From: Ooceraea biroi
Taxonomy: Eukaryota > Arthropoda > Insecta > Hymenoptera > Formicidae
Length of the DNA stretch: 64,000 bases
Direction: 5' to 3'
NCBI RefSeq assembly: GCF_003672135.1
Contig: NC_039507.1
Location: 12,082,278-12,146,277 of the forward strand
Below, piece after piece: positions 21,671 to 34,130 of this stretch; within the stretch, counting starts at the first letter, position 1; each line of letters opens with the position of its first letter. A program made the position numbers and the translations under genes. Under the pieces are notes generated by a model. It did no database searches and was not told where the DNA came from. It worked only from the letters and a program-made list of their open reading frames with translations.

Positions 21671-21739
21671 CCTGGGTTAGAACCCGCATATTCTTTCTGC
21701 TAACATTACTTGAGTTGCTTGTTTTTTTTGGTAGAATAT

Positions 21740-22595
21740 GCAAAATATAAATATTGTTTAAAATTTGATTTGAATTGTGCTTTAAAGATAAAGGTACGTA
21801 GATAAAGGTACAAATTTACACAGTTTGTATAATTATTTAAGAAGGTATATTTATTTAACAAATTTTAAGTATTACACATTCCATTTTCTTTTAAAAAGAA
21901 TAATTTTTGTGCAATAATGTTGCGTATAGGAAAGTTGTAATCTTGCGTAAAAATAAAACTAAAATAAAATATATGATTACGGTTGTATATGTATAAATCT
22001 GTTATAATAAAAACTTTAATAAGCGAAAAATAAGTGTGCAATGTTGTGTAAAATCTTAGTGAATTAAACGGAGCATTTTTAACTGTGTACACTATTATTG
22101 TATTATTCAACATTTAGTTTTAGGTCATACATCTTGCAGTAATAAGAATTATGTTTCAAGTACAGAATAATATATACATATACACAATCACCTCTGCCGC
22201 GCTGTATAATCATTAACGCTGATATGATCATATGTCGCTTTCTAGCCTATTTTCTAATTACTTAATTCTAAAGAGCAAAGTGGTAACAATTTCTTCTAAT
22301 TTCATTAAAAAGAAACCATAGATATAGATTTAAGATAATGTGTAATGTTGAAGTGGCTAATGTGACCTAGCTAGATATAACAGTCCTGATACATGGATCT
22401 AATGCATTATATGGGAGCATTAATGATGTAACCTCTCAATGCACAATCAAACTACCAGTCAACTGCACCACTGTCCGTTAGAAAATATTTCATCAGTATC
22501 TCTCGCTGAGCATTTGCAGTGTAAGTACTTCGATTTGAGCCCACTTGATTAACGTGTCGAATATGTTGTCCTAATTGTTCATTGCGCCATTGTCC
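21740..22595. other. AT-rich spacer
   Basis: No gene recognised. The ORF on the minus strand at 21865-22113 has AT-driven composition (Tyr, Phe, Ile, Asn) and no motif. Confidence 0.5.
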
Positions 22596-23918
22596 TTAGA
22601 TAACAATGCCATTTCTTTCTTGATCCACAAATTGTGATGGGCAGTACTTCCGTGTATTAGAGGACATAATAAAATTATGCAAAACAACAAGGGCAAGCAC
22701 AATCTTATAAGCAGTTTCTTCCTTGCACTGAATTGATTTCCTTAATATTCTCCATCGAGAAACAAGGATTCCGAAAGTATTTTCAATTATTCGTTTTGCT
22801 CTAGACAAGCGATAATTAAGAATTCGTTGCGAATCATTCAGCGATCTTTTCGGATATGGTCTCATGAGATATGGTTTGAGAGGGAATGCTTCATCTCCCA
22901 CCAAAGCACAGGGTACTTTATTTACTGTACCAGGCAATAATTTTGGAGGTGGAATATCAGTTGTATCAGATTCCATACTTTGACCAAGACTACTGTTTGC
23001 CCATATTCCGCCATCATTGTTGGAACCTGTAAAACAATTCCAATTCATTCTCATATTCAGCGCATAAGTACACATATTAAATATATAAATATATTAAAAT
23101 ATATAAGAATAAAAATGTATCACTTACCATAGTCACCAACATCAATCCAAATAAATTTGTAATTGGCATCACAAATTGCCAGCAGTACAAAACTGAAAAA
23201 TCCTTTGTAGTTGTAATTCAATGAACCACTGTTTGGTGGAGCTTGAATAGTGATGTGCTTTCCATCTAGTGCCCCTAAACAGTTTGGAAAGTTCCACTGG
23301 TTCCAAAATCCATGAATTGTTTTCTCTCATATTTCTTGTGAAGGTTTTGGCAGGTACTGGGTACGAAGAGTTTGCCAGATTGCATCGCAGGTCTCAGAAA
23401 TAATTTTATATGCAGTTGATCTACCAATTCGGAATTCCCATGATTTTGATCTAACACTATCACCATGGGTAAGGAACCTTAAATTATGACAGAAGACATT
23501 ATTGTTAGCATTTAATAATTCAAGGCAAATTGTACAATTAACAAAGCATATGATAAGATTGTGCTTACATAAGAGTCATAGCTACCCGTTCATTTACTGA
23601 GATAGGTTTCCGCATACTTTTCTTTGTAAAAAAAGGTCTGACAAGATTGCACAAATGGTCATATTGGGCAGGTGTCATCCATGTCATATGGAAGAATTCT
23701 TCATGATCTGTCTCATACGCTTCTTTAAATTGATTATTAAAGTATCCCAATTCATTTCTGGTTTTATTTATGGATCTCACCCACCATCTTCTTTCTCTAC
23801 GATGCCTCTTCCGTCTCAAATACAAATATGTCGATATAAAATGCAAATAGCAAGCACTCAAAAACAAAATTCCAGAAATTGCACACAAATCCATGGTTTC
23901 ACTTTCACCGCATTTCAC
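22596..23918 (-). pseudogene. Second PIF/Harbinger transposase, three exons, one in-frame stop
   Basis: Exon 1 (23918-23569) contains RRERRWWVRSINKTRNELG and ends at a gtaagc donor. Exon 2 is 23477-23128 and exon 3 is 23026-22596; both introns are GT-AG and frame-preserving. Catalytic motifs are [19 protein letters not shown] (Asp), LVGDEAFPLKPYLMRPYP (Asp) and AKRIIENTFGILVSRWRIL (Glu). An in-frame TGA near 23332 sits where this family has Trp (before [16 protein letters not shown]), most simply a TGG to TGA change. The protein differs in sequence and intron content from the copy at 2.5-4 kb, so it is a separate lineage. The upstream terminal region near 24291-24300 reads cattgtagaccaggc, possibly the inverted repeat. 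The opposite end was not found. Confidence 0.85.
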
Positions 23919-24289
23919 GGTATAAAATCGCCTTAAACACTCGCGTGCAAATTCTCGCGAGGGCCGTTAACAACTCCTCACAAAGGATACGCTCTCGTTT
24001 ATCTGCGCGGTTCAATCTCTCATGACTAATTGCACGGGTAATGCAACGCATTTTCCGATCGGCATCACGCACGGAGTGCATCAACGACATGCGATGCAAG
24101 GCGGGATGTATCATGCAAAACGTACAGGTTAACCATTTCCACTGCCATGTAAAAGAACACGACAACGTTCTGCTCTCTAATTGGCTGTTGTGTTGCGACT
24201 TAGGATAGTATGTAGACAAGTGTCGCAATACGACTCAACCCATGACTCTACGATTCTAAAACTGCGACTTTACGAATGATTTTGCGACC

Positions 24290-24735
24290 TCATTGTAGAC
24301 CAGGCTTTACTTTCGATGATGTGCACGAGTATCTCTGAACTGATATGCACGCCTAACGCCCTCAACGACGCGGTATGTTGCTGCGCGTCATCGGCCAGCT
24401 TGGACAGATTGACCGTATCTTCCCTTTCCGCGACGGGCAAATTCATGATTGCCGATAAATGGCGAGAGATTAAAATGCGTTTGACCTCGTACGATCGCTC
24501 TAAAACCTCCCATGCTTTATGATAATTGATTCCATCGACCGCGAACAGCCTTATTTTATTAGCGGCTTCCCCGACTAAAGCCGATCTGAGGTAATGCAGT
24601 TTATCTACCTCCGTTAAATCTGATTGAGTGTCTATCATGTTACGAAACGCATTCTTAAATGACAACCAGTTCTCGTATTGTCCGTCGAACGTCGGAAGAG
24701 AGGCCTCCGGCAACTTAAGCCGCCAGCTCTGTAAA
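24290..24735 (-). pseudogene. BEL/Pao Gag fragment
   Basis: The minus-strand frame reads RLKLPEASLPTFDGQYENWL, FKNAFRNMIDTQSDLTEVDK and LHYLRSALVGEAANKI, the hallmark of the BEL/Pao capsid-like gag region (DUF1759 type). The 5' side is cut at about 24735 by the palindromic element. The 3' side runs into sequence next to the Harbinger copy after HIIESKAW. Within the fragment there is no stop, so the interruption is by insertion rather than by decay. No pol of this element remains nearby. Confidence 0.8.
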
Positions 24736-26107
24736 GTTAGCACCCCCAATTGCGAATTTTTATAAAATTTTGATAACGTTTGTTTGTCCACGATTTGTCC
24801 ATATTTGTCCAACAAAAAATTTCGTTTGTCCACCTCCCAAAACACAGTTGACAAAAAATTTTTTGCAAAAATTTTATCATTAGCACTCCCAATAGCGAAA
24901 TTGTATAAAATGTTGATAGCGTTCGTTTGTCCACGATTTGTTCACATTTGTCCAACAAAAAATGTCGTTTGTCTACCTCCCAAAACAGAGTTATGACAAA
25001 AACATTTTTTGAAAACATTTTATCACTAGCACCCCACATGTAAAGATTTCTTTACGTTCAAAGCACCAAACGATTGTTCATGATTAGTCTATGTTTGTCT
25101 ACTAACAAGTTGCGTTCGTCCACCTTCCAAAACAAGTTACAACAAAAAAGTTTGAAAAAATTATATTAGCAGCACTCCCATAAAAAGATTTCTGTGTTTT
25201 CCAGGCATTTCTAACAGCATTTTCTGCAAGTTGAGCACTGCAATCGTTTGTCCACACGTTGTTTTCGTTTGTCCATGGATAACTTTCGTTTGTCCACCCA
25301 CGGAAATATAATTATGAAGAATTAAAACGAAGTAATTAACAATATCCGCTCTGTGGGTATCTAACAGCATTTTCTGCAAGTTGAGCACTGCAATCGTTTG
25401 TCCGCACGTGGACAAACGAAAACAAGGTGTGGACAAACGATTGCAGTGCTCAACTTGCAGAAAATGCTGTTAAATGCCCACAGAGCGGATATTGTTAATT
25501 ACTTCTGTTTACTTGTTTATAACTATATTTCCGTGGGTGAACAAACGAAAGTTATGCATGGACAAACGAAAACAACGTGTGGACAAACGATTGCAGTGCT
25601 CAACTTGCAGAAAATGCTGTTAGAAATGCTTGGAAAACAAAGAAATCTTTTTATGGGAGTGCTGCTAATATAATTTTTTTCAAACGTTTTTGTTGTAACT
25701 TTTTTTTGGAAGATGGACAAACGCAACTTGTTAGTGGACAAACATAGACTAATCATGAACAATCGTTTGGTACTTTGAACGTAAAGAAAAATAAAAATGG
25801 GGGGTGATAGTGATAACATTTTTTCAAAAAATGTTTTTGTCATAACTCTGTTTTGGGAGGTGGACAAACGAAATTTTTTGTTGGACAAATGTGGACAAAC
25901 GAACGCTATCAACATTTTATAAAAATTCGCAATTGGGGGTGCTAGTGATAAAATGTTTTCAAAAAATTGTTTTTGTCATAACTGTGTTTTGGGAGGTAGA
26001 CAAACGAAATTTTTTGTTGAACAAATGTGGACAAATCGTGGACAAACGAACGCTATCAAAATTTTATAAAAATTCGCAATTGGGGGTGCTAACTTCACAG
26101 AGCTGAC
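24723..26107. mobile_element. 1.4-kb foldback element with dense TCGTTTGTCC motif
   Basis: The entire segment is a palindrome centred near 25412. The ends read cagctctgtaaagttagcac and, reverse complemented from the right, cagctctgtgaagttagcac; both then continue with cccccaattgcgaattttta. The arms of about 660-690 bases are mostly collinear. Within them TCGTTTGTCC or its complement occurs at least a dozen times, plus variants. An inner direct duplication (taacagcattttctgcaagt) recurs at about 25213, 25361 and in the right arm. It has no transposase and disrupts BEL gag on one side and LTR A on the other. Frames such as 25161-25436 and 25398-25673 are repeats translated, not genes. Confidence 0.85.
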
Positions 26108-26342
26108 CGAGGTGGGGTGTCGCTAGCTGCCGGTTCGGGGGAGGTTGCTGTTCGGTCAGTGAATAGTGCCCTTTGCTCGGTCGATACTATTTCTGCCGGG
26201 GAACTACTCCGTCCGCGATTTATATAGGCCACTTAAAACGAGAAAACGGAATAAACTTTGTTCGGTAATATGAAAAGAAATAAAAGCCACGAAACGGTTG
26301 AAGGGAAGAAAAATAAGATTATCATGCGAATTTTGGCTTACT
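26099..26342 (-). pseudogene. LTR A-encoded ORF, 5' part only, split start codon
   Basis: Exon 1 ends with A at 26342 before a gtaagc donor. The acceptor ttttaag precedes TG at 26231-26230, so splicing makes the ATG. The frame then reads MAYINRGRSSSPAEIV and runs open to the palindrome junction, where a TGA occurs near 26099. The conserved C-terminal half found in LTRs B, C and D is missing because of the foldback insertion. The 110-base intron has the same position as in the other copies. Confidence 0.6.
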
Positions 26343-28060
26343 TTCTTCGGTGCTGCTCTTCGGATGGAGTACTTCGATGGTTTGGATGAGGAAGCCAACC
26401 GGACCAGAGAGTCTTGGCGTGGAGACTATCACTGACTCTACTTTTTAAACGCGACGTCCCGATCACGGGAACGAAACAATGCTCAAACGTAATGCTGAAT
26501 GTTCAAAGACCAAAAGACGCGCTCTGGCCAAATTGTTCCCTTTATATACGGCTAAAAGAGCTTAGGTGGGGGTTATTCTGTTCTGAGAAAAGAAGGAAAT
26601 AAGAAAAATGTGTTTCTAATGAAGCAGCGTTTGTTGCTTCTGAAATTACCGTGGTATCTGATGGATTTATGATTTTGTTTTCAAGAATTAAAGTGCGGCA
26701 CTTGTGATGACCCCTACTTCGACCCTACATATAACAATCCACGTTTACGTTTCCTTTAGTCTAAATCTATTTATATCGCGTATCTGGTTCGCGGCTGCCC
26801 ATGTACGGCAGAATTTCTCAGTATTTAGATTCGGTGAATTACTTTATTGCCGTCAGCGGATAACGACTCCCAAATGCCGCTCCGCTTTTCCAGATCTGGA
26901 GCGGGCTTCCCTAAGTGATTTTAGCCATTAACTCCGAATATATTTAGCCTATCGAGTGTTTCGACTGAGCGCAGGCGAGGATTGAAAAGTTTGTGAGTTG
27001 TATATCTGTTTGAGACTCGACCAATGATTTAATAAATTCAATTTAGTTCGAGTTATAGTTCGGATACAGATTTCGCTTGATCGAAATTCGTGAGAGCGAG
27101 CCTCGGATAACATGTTTGTCATAGAATCGCGGATAAATATTTTCATCGTCTTTCGTCGAGATCAGTTAGAAACGGTTCCATCATTCCATATATGGACATT
27201 TCGCCGATCGAGAGCCATTTGAAAGGCTTTGTTCAGTCCGTTCCGGAGACAAATAGCCGCTGTGTTGATCACTTATTTCGAGAATACGACCAGAATCTGA
27301 TCAGTCGTCAAATAGTCAAGTCGACTCGTTCCGGTATATTCAGTTGTTCAATTCGACGCTCGTTCTCGCATTCGGTCGACCGCTAGTCCGTTGAGCTGTT
27401 TCCACGTTCGAGTTCTCAACTCGCTGGTAATTTCGGGTTGCGTGAACTTCGATTCCGGCCTCGTACATCTCATTTTTGTTGTTAATTCTTTTTATTGTGC
27501 GTAACGAACGGTCCGAGAGCTATTAACAGCATTATACGCGTCAAGATCTCCGCCTGATGCTTTTCAGAGACTCTTCGCGGCAAGATTTCCGCCTGACATA
27601 GGTCAGAGGCTTTCCACGGCAACATCATCACCGGACAAGTGCAGCGAGACGCACGAGTTAGAAGACCACGACGCCGCGTAAATATTGTCATCGCGTCAGC
27701 TCTCGGCCGTGACCCAATTTCTTCGGTGAAATACACGTGATTTCGAAGAAACTGATTGATTCCTGGCTTTCGCTGTCCTCTTCTCCCTGTTCACTCCCGC
27801 TCGAGGTTACACAGAACCTCGAGTGCACGGAATTTCGCGCTCAGCGCGGAGCGATCTACACACGGGCTATTCGCTGAATAGTTCACAACTTAAACCGTAC
27901 AATATTATTTTGTGACATTTTGCTAAGACCACTTGCCCCTTCTTTCGTCCGGTCGTACTTTTCGTTGGTGGGGATTGATTCTTAATTGTTACTTTTCTCT
28001 ATTTCTAAATTTAATATTTCCTGTGGAAGCGAGGAACCGTGGAGTCTCCTGGACGTAACA
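26108..28060 (-). mobile_element. LTR A (truncated at one end by the foldback element)
   Basis: Read on the minus strand, the LTR begins at 28060 with TGTTACGTCCAGGAGACTCC. It contains a TATATAAA box at about 26541-26548, a short exon 1, an intron (26232-26341) and the start of an ORF, and is cut at about 26107. Its upstream region shares long collinear stretches with LTR B. Examples are cgatcacggga against cgattacggga and the gtgcggcacttgtgatgacc block near 26692. The terminus lies inside a hAT transposase frame that resumes at 28061, so this LTR inserted into hAT. Confidence 0.8.
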
Positions 28061-29294
28061 AGCCAATTAAGTATTTTTGTCCGAATTGTCCATGATAATT
28101 TCTCATGTACCGAAGAATTGTTAGATTTTATTCCCATGCATAATACAACGACAGGTGCCGATATTTTTAAAGCCGTAGAAGAACCTCTTAAAAACTATAA
28201 TACCGATTTCTCCAAATGTTCGGCTATAGTGACTGACGGTGCAAAAGCAATGACAGGTACAAAACCTGGATTGTTCGGTCAATTAAAGCAGCAGAATATC
28301 GAAATTCCTTTTATTCATTGCATCATTCATCAAGAGGCGTTATATGGAAAAGCTATTAAACTAAGCGATACAATGCAAGCAGTTACAAAAATTACGAATT
28401 TTATTAAGGGCGGTAACAAATTTCTTCTTCATCGAAAATTTCAACAGTTTCTCAGAGAACATAACGCAGCTTATACTGATGTGCCCCTACATTACGCAGT
28501 TCGTTGGCTTAGTGCAGGAAAATGTCTGGACAAATTTTTTGCAATAAGAAAAGAAATTTTCCTTTTCTTGCAAGAACCATCAGTTCCAAAACATGATGAA
28601 TTTAAAGATTTCTTAGAGAATTTTGAGTCGTTTTCCGAGATAGATCACAGACATAACAAATCATCTTAATACATTAAATTTAAAACTGCAAAAAGCCAAG
28701 CAAAGTATTTCCGAATTGGTGAGTGGTCATATTGATTATTTCCATAGAAAGTTAATATTAATGAAAAATCATATGGAACAAAATATTTTACATTTTTTCC
28801 CGTCTTGTCAGATTCTCAGTGAAGAACATGACAAACATGGATTTTAAAAAACACATGTATATTATCGAATCAATAATAAATCAATTCGAAACGCGTTTTA
28901 GTAACATATCGATACTTAGAACCGACTTAATCCTTTTCGAGAATCCTCTCACCGTTAAAATTGAAGAGCAGAATCTACAATTTCAGGAGGAACTTTGCAA
29001 ACAGATATTTCTCTTAAATCGCGAACAGAGAAAGAAATAGAATTCTTCAAAATTTTAGAGAAATCGTCTTATCCCAATTTAATAAATTTCAGTCTTCGTA
29101 TTTTCTCAATGTTTGGTTCTACTTATTTATGTGAATGTTCCTTTTCTAAAATGAAATATATAAAAACGGATAAACGTTCTACATTAAACGACAAGTCTTT
29201 ATCTTCATTGATGCAAACAAACATCTCAAACATCAATGTTGACATACCGACACTTGTAGAGTCACATAAACGATTCAGAAGATCTGATCCATAA
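28061..29294 (+). pseudogene. hAT-family transposase, frameshifted and 5'-truncated
   Basis: The transposase resumes in frame at 28061 right behind LTR A (SQLSIFVRIVHDNFSCTEEL), then ELLDFIPMHNTTTGADIF, AIVTDGAKAMTGTKPGLFG, IHCIIHQEALYGK and LHYAVRWLSAGKC. These match the ZBED/GTF2IRD2-like hAT group, including the CIIHQ and RWLS signatures. Frame changes occur near 28640-28670, 28800 and 29000. The C-terminal dimerisation region survives at 29040-29294: SMFGSTYLCECSFSKMKYIK and SKMKYIKTDKRSTLNDK. The N-terminal zinc finger and first catalytic region lie beyond the LTR insertion and are lost. Confidence 0.85.
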
Positions 29295-29659
29295 TCTTTT
29301 AATAGTATGTATTTCCAATTACAAAAATAAAGTTGAATGTCGTTCTTCTTCAATGGAATAAGCCTATTGGGGATACCACTTAAAAAAAACACGTCGGCAA
29401 TAGTATCTCATGGGTGACGTGGAAAGCTATTGTCGCGTTGTATAATATAAATATATTGATAGCATATATAAAAATAAAAACATAAAACATATTTCGATAA
29501 GAATAGATTAGTAATTAGGAAGCACGCCCAGCGCAAGCACCAGCCAACATGTGACAGTCCTGCGTCTGAGCGCCGCGACCGTCACTTGGAGGATTCGTCG
29601 GTGGGGCAGAGAGGCAAGGGGAAAAAGTAGGCGTAGCTTTTGAAAATCGCCTCGAAAGT

Positions 29660-29679
29660 GAAAGTAATTCCGACCACTG
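29660..29679. repeat. Possible hAT 3' terminal inverted repeat
   Basis: ttccgaccactg at 29668-29679 has the reverse complement cagtggtcggaa, typical of hAT ends, and lies about 390 bases after the transposase stop. A possible 8-bp duplication would be tcctaaaa; the partner end is lost, so this cannot be verified here. Confidence 0.35.
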
Positions 29680-30530
29680 TCCTAAAACATTATTACATTT
29701 ACTGTTTTCTTTGCTACCAACATGTGCTACAACATTTAGTTTGTATGTTACCGTGTACGATTTTGTCAAATTATTGGTCCTTTTATATATTTTACAATTC
29801 TATAATGTATACAATCATAGTTTTCGTTAATTATAATGTTGCGTCCAGAGCTCCGTGAGTTCGAGGAAGGGAGCAACCAGACGCCTCTCGAGGTACGTAA
29901 ACACACAGCCGCAGTATCTCGTGTCTCGAGACGACCGATACGCTTCGAATTTTTGGGTCAATGACCTCAGTCGATCTACCCTAATAGTTCGAAACAGTCA
30001 ACTCGATGGTCCTTTTTTGGTAAGGGAAATGAATCCCTCTTACACAAGGATAGGACCCGTACGATCTGTCAAGGATGAGGGTGAAATGAGGGTAATTAAC
30101 TGAATGAAATTTTTGTTAGCTTTTGCTAATTAAAAACAACAATATATTTGTCGAAATAGCATCAGAAGTACATATGTTTTACAATTACAAATGATTATAA
30201 TCTAAAAAAAATGAGTTGTGGGTTTGAACATAATTATAATTTTGAAAAATAAATTTCGGATTTGAACATACCTACGACTCTTACGATTACTAATAAAGAA
30301 TTACAATTTAAATTGAAATGATAGAAAAGAAACATACTCAGACAATCGTTATCATTTTTAAATTAATTATAATTTTGAATATTATTAAAAATTAAACATA
30401 ATTCGATATTAATGTAATTAATTTAATAATTCTATATTATAACATAATAATTACGTGAAAAAGGAAATGGTGAGTTTCGACTTAACTAATTATACGCATA
30501 TTTGCACGCAAATAATAATAATACTATTGA

Positions 30531-31312
30531 CTATATGCTGTACATTTCAAAATTAACCTCTGATAAAAATTCTTGAATATAAGACGCGGGGATCAGGACA
30601 GGGTGGACGCGGTTATGTGTGATAAAGGGGATAAAGGTATCAGGGCCAGCGTAACTGAGCGCTTCCCTGAGAGCCGATATATCGATTAATCCAGGGCCGC
30701 AAATAACAGTGTGTGGAGGAAGGGGATGAGTGAAGGTGGGGAAAAGATCCAGGAAATAATCAAGAACCAAGTTGAAGGCTCTCTGGGAAAATTCTCTGAG
30801 TGCTGAAATTGAGGGGATTGACATCCCTCCAAACTCAGGGTTTTCATGAACTGGGGGGGGGGGAGGGGAGTGAAGGAATGTTCCTTGGTTGATTTCAGGA
30901 GCGGGGGTAGGGAGGACCGAATTCAGGAATTGTCCAAGCTGTTCAGAAGGGATGGGTGAGTACCACCGCGGGAATAACTCAGGTAGGGAAAAAGGGGAGA
31001 CACTAGGGGAGGAAGGTGGATTAGCAGTCGTTGAGGTAGGAGATGGTATAATAATTGTAAGTGGTGATAATCGCTCGATTCTATCGCTAAATGTACCAAG
31101 TTGCTCGGTTGTTTCCGGTGCGGGGAGGGGTGCAGCTTGGTCACACGATACCAAATATGCCGATGAGGAAAAACCCGAATCTGCTGAGGAATCAGTTGGT
31201 CCGCGAATATTATCGGCCACTTAAACGGAAATAAATCGGAATAGACAATTGTTCGACTGGAATCGCGAAACGATTAGAGGGTAATTAAATGAAATCATTA
31301 AAAAGGCTTACT
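30531..31312 (-). CDS. LTR B-encoded proline-rich protein, start codon made by splicing
   Basis: Exon 1 ends with A at 31312 (donor gtaagc), and exon 2 starts with TG at 31219 after gtttaag, so ATG exists only in spliced RNA (intron 31220-31311). The protein starts MADNIRGPTDSSADSG. It is Ser/Pro/Thr-rich up to about residue 120 and includes FPRWYSPIPSEQLGQFL. The C-terminal region is better structured: ISALREFSQRAFNLVL, LFPTFTHPLPPHTV, GPGLIDISALREALS, then PFITHNRVHPVLIPASYIQEFL. The same C-terminal order occurs in LTRs C and D. I recognise no known domain. It is fully open, about 229 residues. Confidence 0.65.
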
Positions 31313-31951
31313 TTTATTCCGTTCTGATCTTCGGATGGAGTGTTTCTTCAGTAGGATGAAAGGGGCCAGTCGAACCAGAGAGTCTTTGGGTGGAGTCTGA
31401 CACTGACTCTATCTGAATACTCGATGTCCCGATTACGGGAGCAGAACGTTACGTTATGCAATTTGCAGGGTGTCCGAAGATAGAAGAGAGCTCTCTGCCC
31501 AAACTGTTCCCTTTATATAGGGCTAAAGAGTGTAGGGGAAGGGGGGGGGGTCACTCTTTTCCCAGAAAAGAAGAACAACGGAAAAAGGCAATAACATTTG
31601 TTTCTAATGAACCGTCCATTGCCACTGTATTACTGTGATATCTGGTGGATTTACGTTATCGTTTCCAAAGATTAGAGTCCGGCACTTGTGAAGACCCCTC
31701 GTCCTTATAATGCATATTGAAATCCATGTTTAGTTTCCTTTAATCTATTTGACAGCTGCCCATGTATGGCAGGGTTTCTTATCGGTGGATTACTTTTATT
31801 GCCGTCGCAGAGTGACAATTCCCAAATCTCGCTCCGCCTTTACGAATCTGAAGCGGTATTTGTTTAGTGATTAACTATTAACTCCTGTTTTTTGTTACAG
31901 CCGAGCGTAGGGGGATAAATTTGTGAGTCTTATGGTTCGCGTATCGTTTCA

Positions 31952-34130
31952 TGTGTTACGTCCAGATCTCCGTGAGCTCGAGGAAAGGGCGTAACACACG
32001 CCTCTCAAAATTTGAGACACTCGGTCTCAAAAGTTGAGTCGAGCTGACTGCGAGTTCCGTCTGTAAGGTCAACGACCAAGGTCGATTTTACCCTTAGATT
32101 TGGAACAAGTCTGCTTGTTGGTCCCTTTTTAGGTAAGAGAATTTAATCTCTTTTACCTGGGATAGGACCTGTACGACCTGTTGTGGGAAGGGGAGTGATT
32201 GAGGTTTATTCAAATAATTAGATTTTCCTTTTTCCTTAGAGAATTAACATATTATATTTGAAACGCAATAAAATACATAAGAAAAAATGATTATCCTTTT
32301 TTCCTTAAGGAATTAATAATTATGTTCGCAAATAAAATACATAAGAAAAGAATGAAATACGCAGAATAAATACATCGATAAAATGTTTACATTGATGAAA
32401 AACTATTTATAATTCTGACAATTATTTAAATTATGTATTATCTAAAAAGAATTCTTGAATGAGGGACGCAGGGATTAGGACAGGATACTGGCGGTTTCTG
32501 GTGATGAGTGGAACAACGGTGTCAGGGCCGGAATTGACAAGGGCGGCCCTTAAACTGGGAACGTCAATGGATCCAGGTCCGAGGATAAGGGCATTGGGTG
32601 GAAGGGGTATCAAATAGGTGGGAAAAAGACTAAGGATGTGTTCTCGAAGGACTTCGAGGACGCTCGTAAAAGGTTCTCAATACTTCTAAAGAAGGAAAGG
32701 ATTGATCGATTATTATTGGTTCATCCTGATACTCTTCAGGATCTGGTGAACCAATGGGTGAATACCAAGGGGAGGAGAGAACAGGGGAAGGGCACGGGGT
32801 AAAAGATGGATTATCAGATATCTCCAAGGATGAAGATGAACAAGGAGAGGGTGGTGATAATTTCGAAAATGTACTGCTAGTAGAGGGAAAATCTAAATTA
32901 GGGGACCGCGAACGACTTCTTTTCCGCGGTGGCTCGCCCGTAGTCAGACGGTTTCCCTCTGAGTATGGTTCCCGTGTATTATTTTCTTGAGAGGAACCTG
33001 AATCGTCGGATCCACGTTTAGTGGGACGCACTTTAAAAGAAAGGAACAATCGCGTAAGTTCCAGTGAATTTCTATCGGTCGGAAGTCTCTCAAGGGGAAA
33101 CAAATTCTCATGGGTGAAAATATCTTATAATTATTTCAAATTTCTTCACCAACAAGTGCATTAAATATTAATATTTAATTAATAAATTTCTATGTAATAT
33201 TATGATGAAAAGCAACAGTAACATTAGTAGAAACGTTACAATTTGACTGATGACTTAATTTCTCAATTAACGGTAAAATAATTACAAGTTTTTGTGTAAC
33301 GTAAAAAATTTCGCTTATTTTTAATACTGCAAATTAGTGCTGAGTTGCTACTGCTTCAAACCCAAAGGGAGGCGAGGGTGATGATTTGGCACACGTTCGC
33401 GTTTCTAGTTGACTTGTATTTAGCGAAACTCCCGCACAGGCTTATTGTTACTAGGTGAGTCCAAGAGTGAGTCTCTGGGCAAATCGTCGCCTTTTTATAT
33501 GCGTTCTAAGGACCATGGGGAGTGCTATTTGTTTCCGGGAATTCACAAAAAATTGTTACCGCGAACCATTGGTTATCGCTTATAATAATTTACTTGGTAT
33601 CAGCGGATGGGTCTAATACTTACTTTCGTATTTCTCGGCGGTATTCTTTGATAATTGTGTTCGCACGTCATTTGCGATAGTTAATTTACTTGATATCAGT
33701 GAATGGGTCTAATACTTATTTTCGTAAGTCAAAGAAATCTCTTAGCGGTATTCTTTGATAATTGTTTTCGCGTGTCATTTGCGATAATTAACCTTTTTAA
33801 CCCCTAGATGAATAGTTTTCGAACGTCGCGGTAACGAGACGATTGCTTCATTAGCCCAGTTTTAATCATGATTTAAAGACTTGTTTTGCCGGACATGTGC
33901 CAAATTTAACGGCTCTGATGAGAGCAATCGCTCAGGAATCAGTTAATTATTTCTTTTCTGGGAACCGCGATATCTCTCATCGTGACCCCGAGACCTCCGC
34001 TCACGCGAAATCTTTTTCGCGCGTGGCAACGACGTTCGCTGATTTAATCGTACATAGAATATTATATAAAATCTTTTAAAGAATATTTCGTTTTGGAAGC
34101 GAGGAACCATGAAGTCTACTGGACGTAACA
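31952..34130 (-). mobile_element. LTR C, nested inside LTR B
   Basis: Begins tgttacgtccag and ends ctggacgtaaca, so it has the same terminal 12 bases as the other copies. The plus-strand left part (agatctccgtgagctcgagg and the gtccctttttaggtaagaga block) matches the equivalent segment of LTR B and LTR D. A minus-strand TATATAAAAAGG box is at 33489-33500. No exact target duplication is evident (flanks gtttca and catgat). The ORF within it is shifted and longer at its N-terminus than in other copies, so LTR C is a diverged subfamily. Confidence 0.8.
32431..33121 (-). pseudogene. LTR C-encoded proline-rich protein, one frameshift
   Basis: The N-terminal frame (about 33121-32630) contains NLFPLERLPTDRNSLELTR, an Arg/Ser nuclear-type stretch PPRKRSRSRSPNLD, Ser/Pro-rich sequence, SSPWYSPIGSPDPEEY and SFPSLEVLRTFYE. 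Near 32660 the frame changes, and the 32613-32431 frame gives the conserved end: IPLPPNALILGPGSIDVPSL, then VPLITRNRQYPVLIPASLIQEFFLD. The tail closely matches those in LTRs B and D. The RKRSRSRSP stretch is absent from the other copies. The splice junction and start codon could not be placed with confidence here. Confidence 0.6.

Noticed and set aside
25161..25673. Two 91-residue, near-identical ORFs on opposite strands
   Set aside because: They are the same palindrome arm read on either strand, and the repeated GQTK phrases are the translated TCGTTTGTCC motif.
24723..26107. CRISPR-like array
   Set aside because: The repeated 10-mer is irregularly spaced, is present in both orientations by palindromy, and lies in a eukaryotic foldback element.
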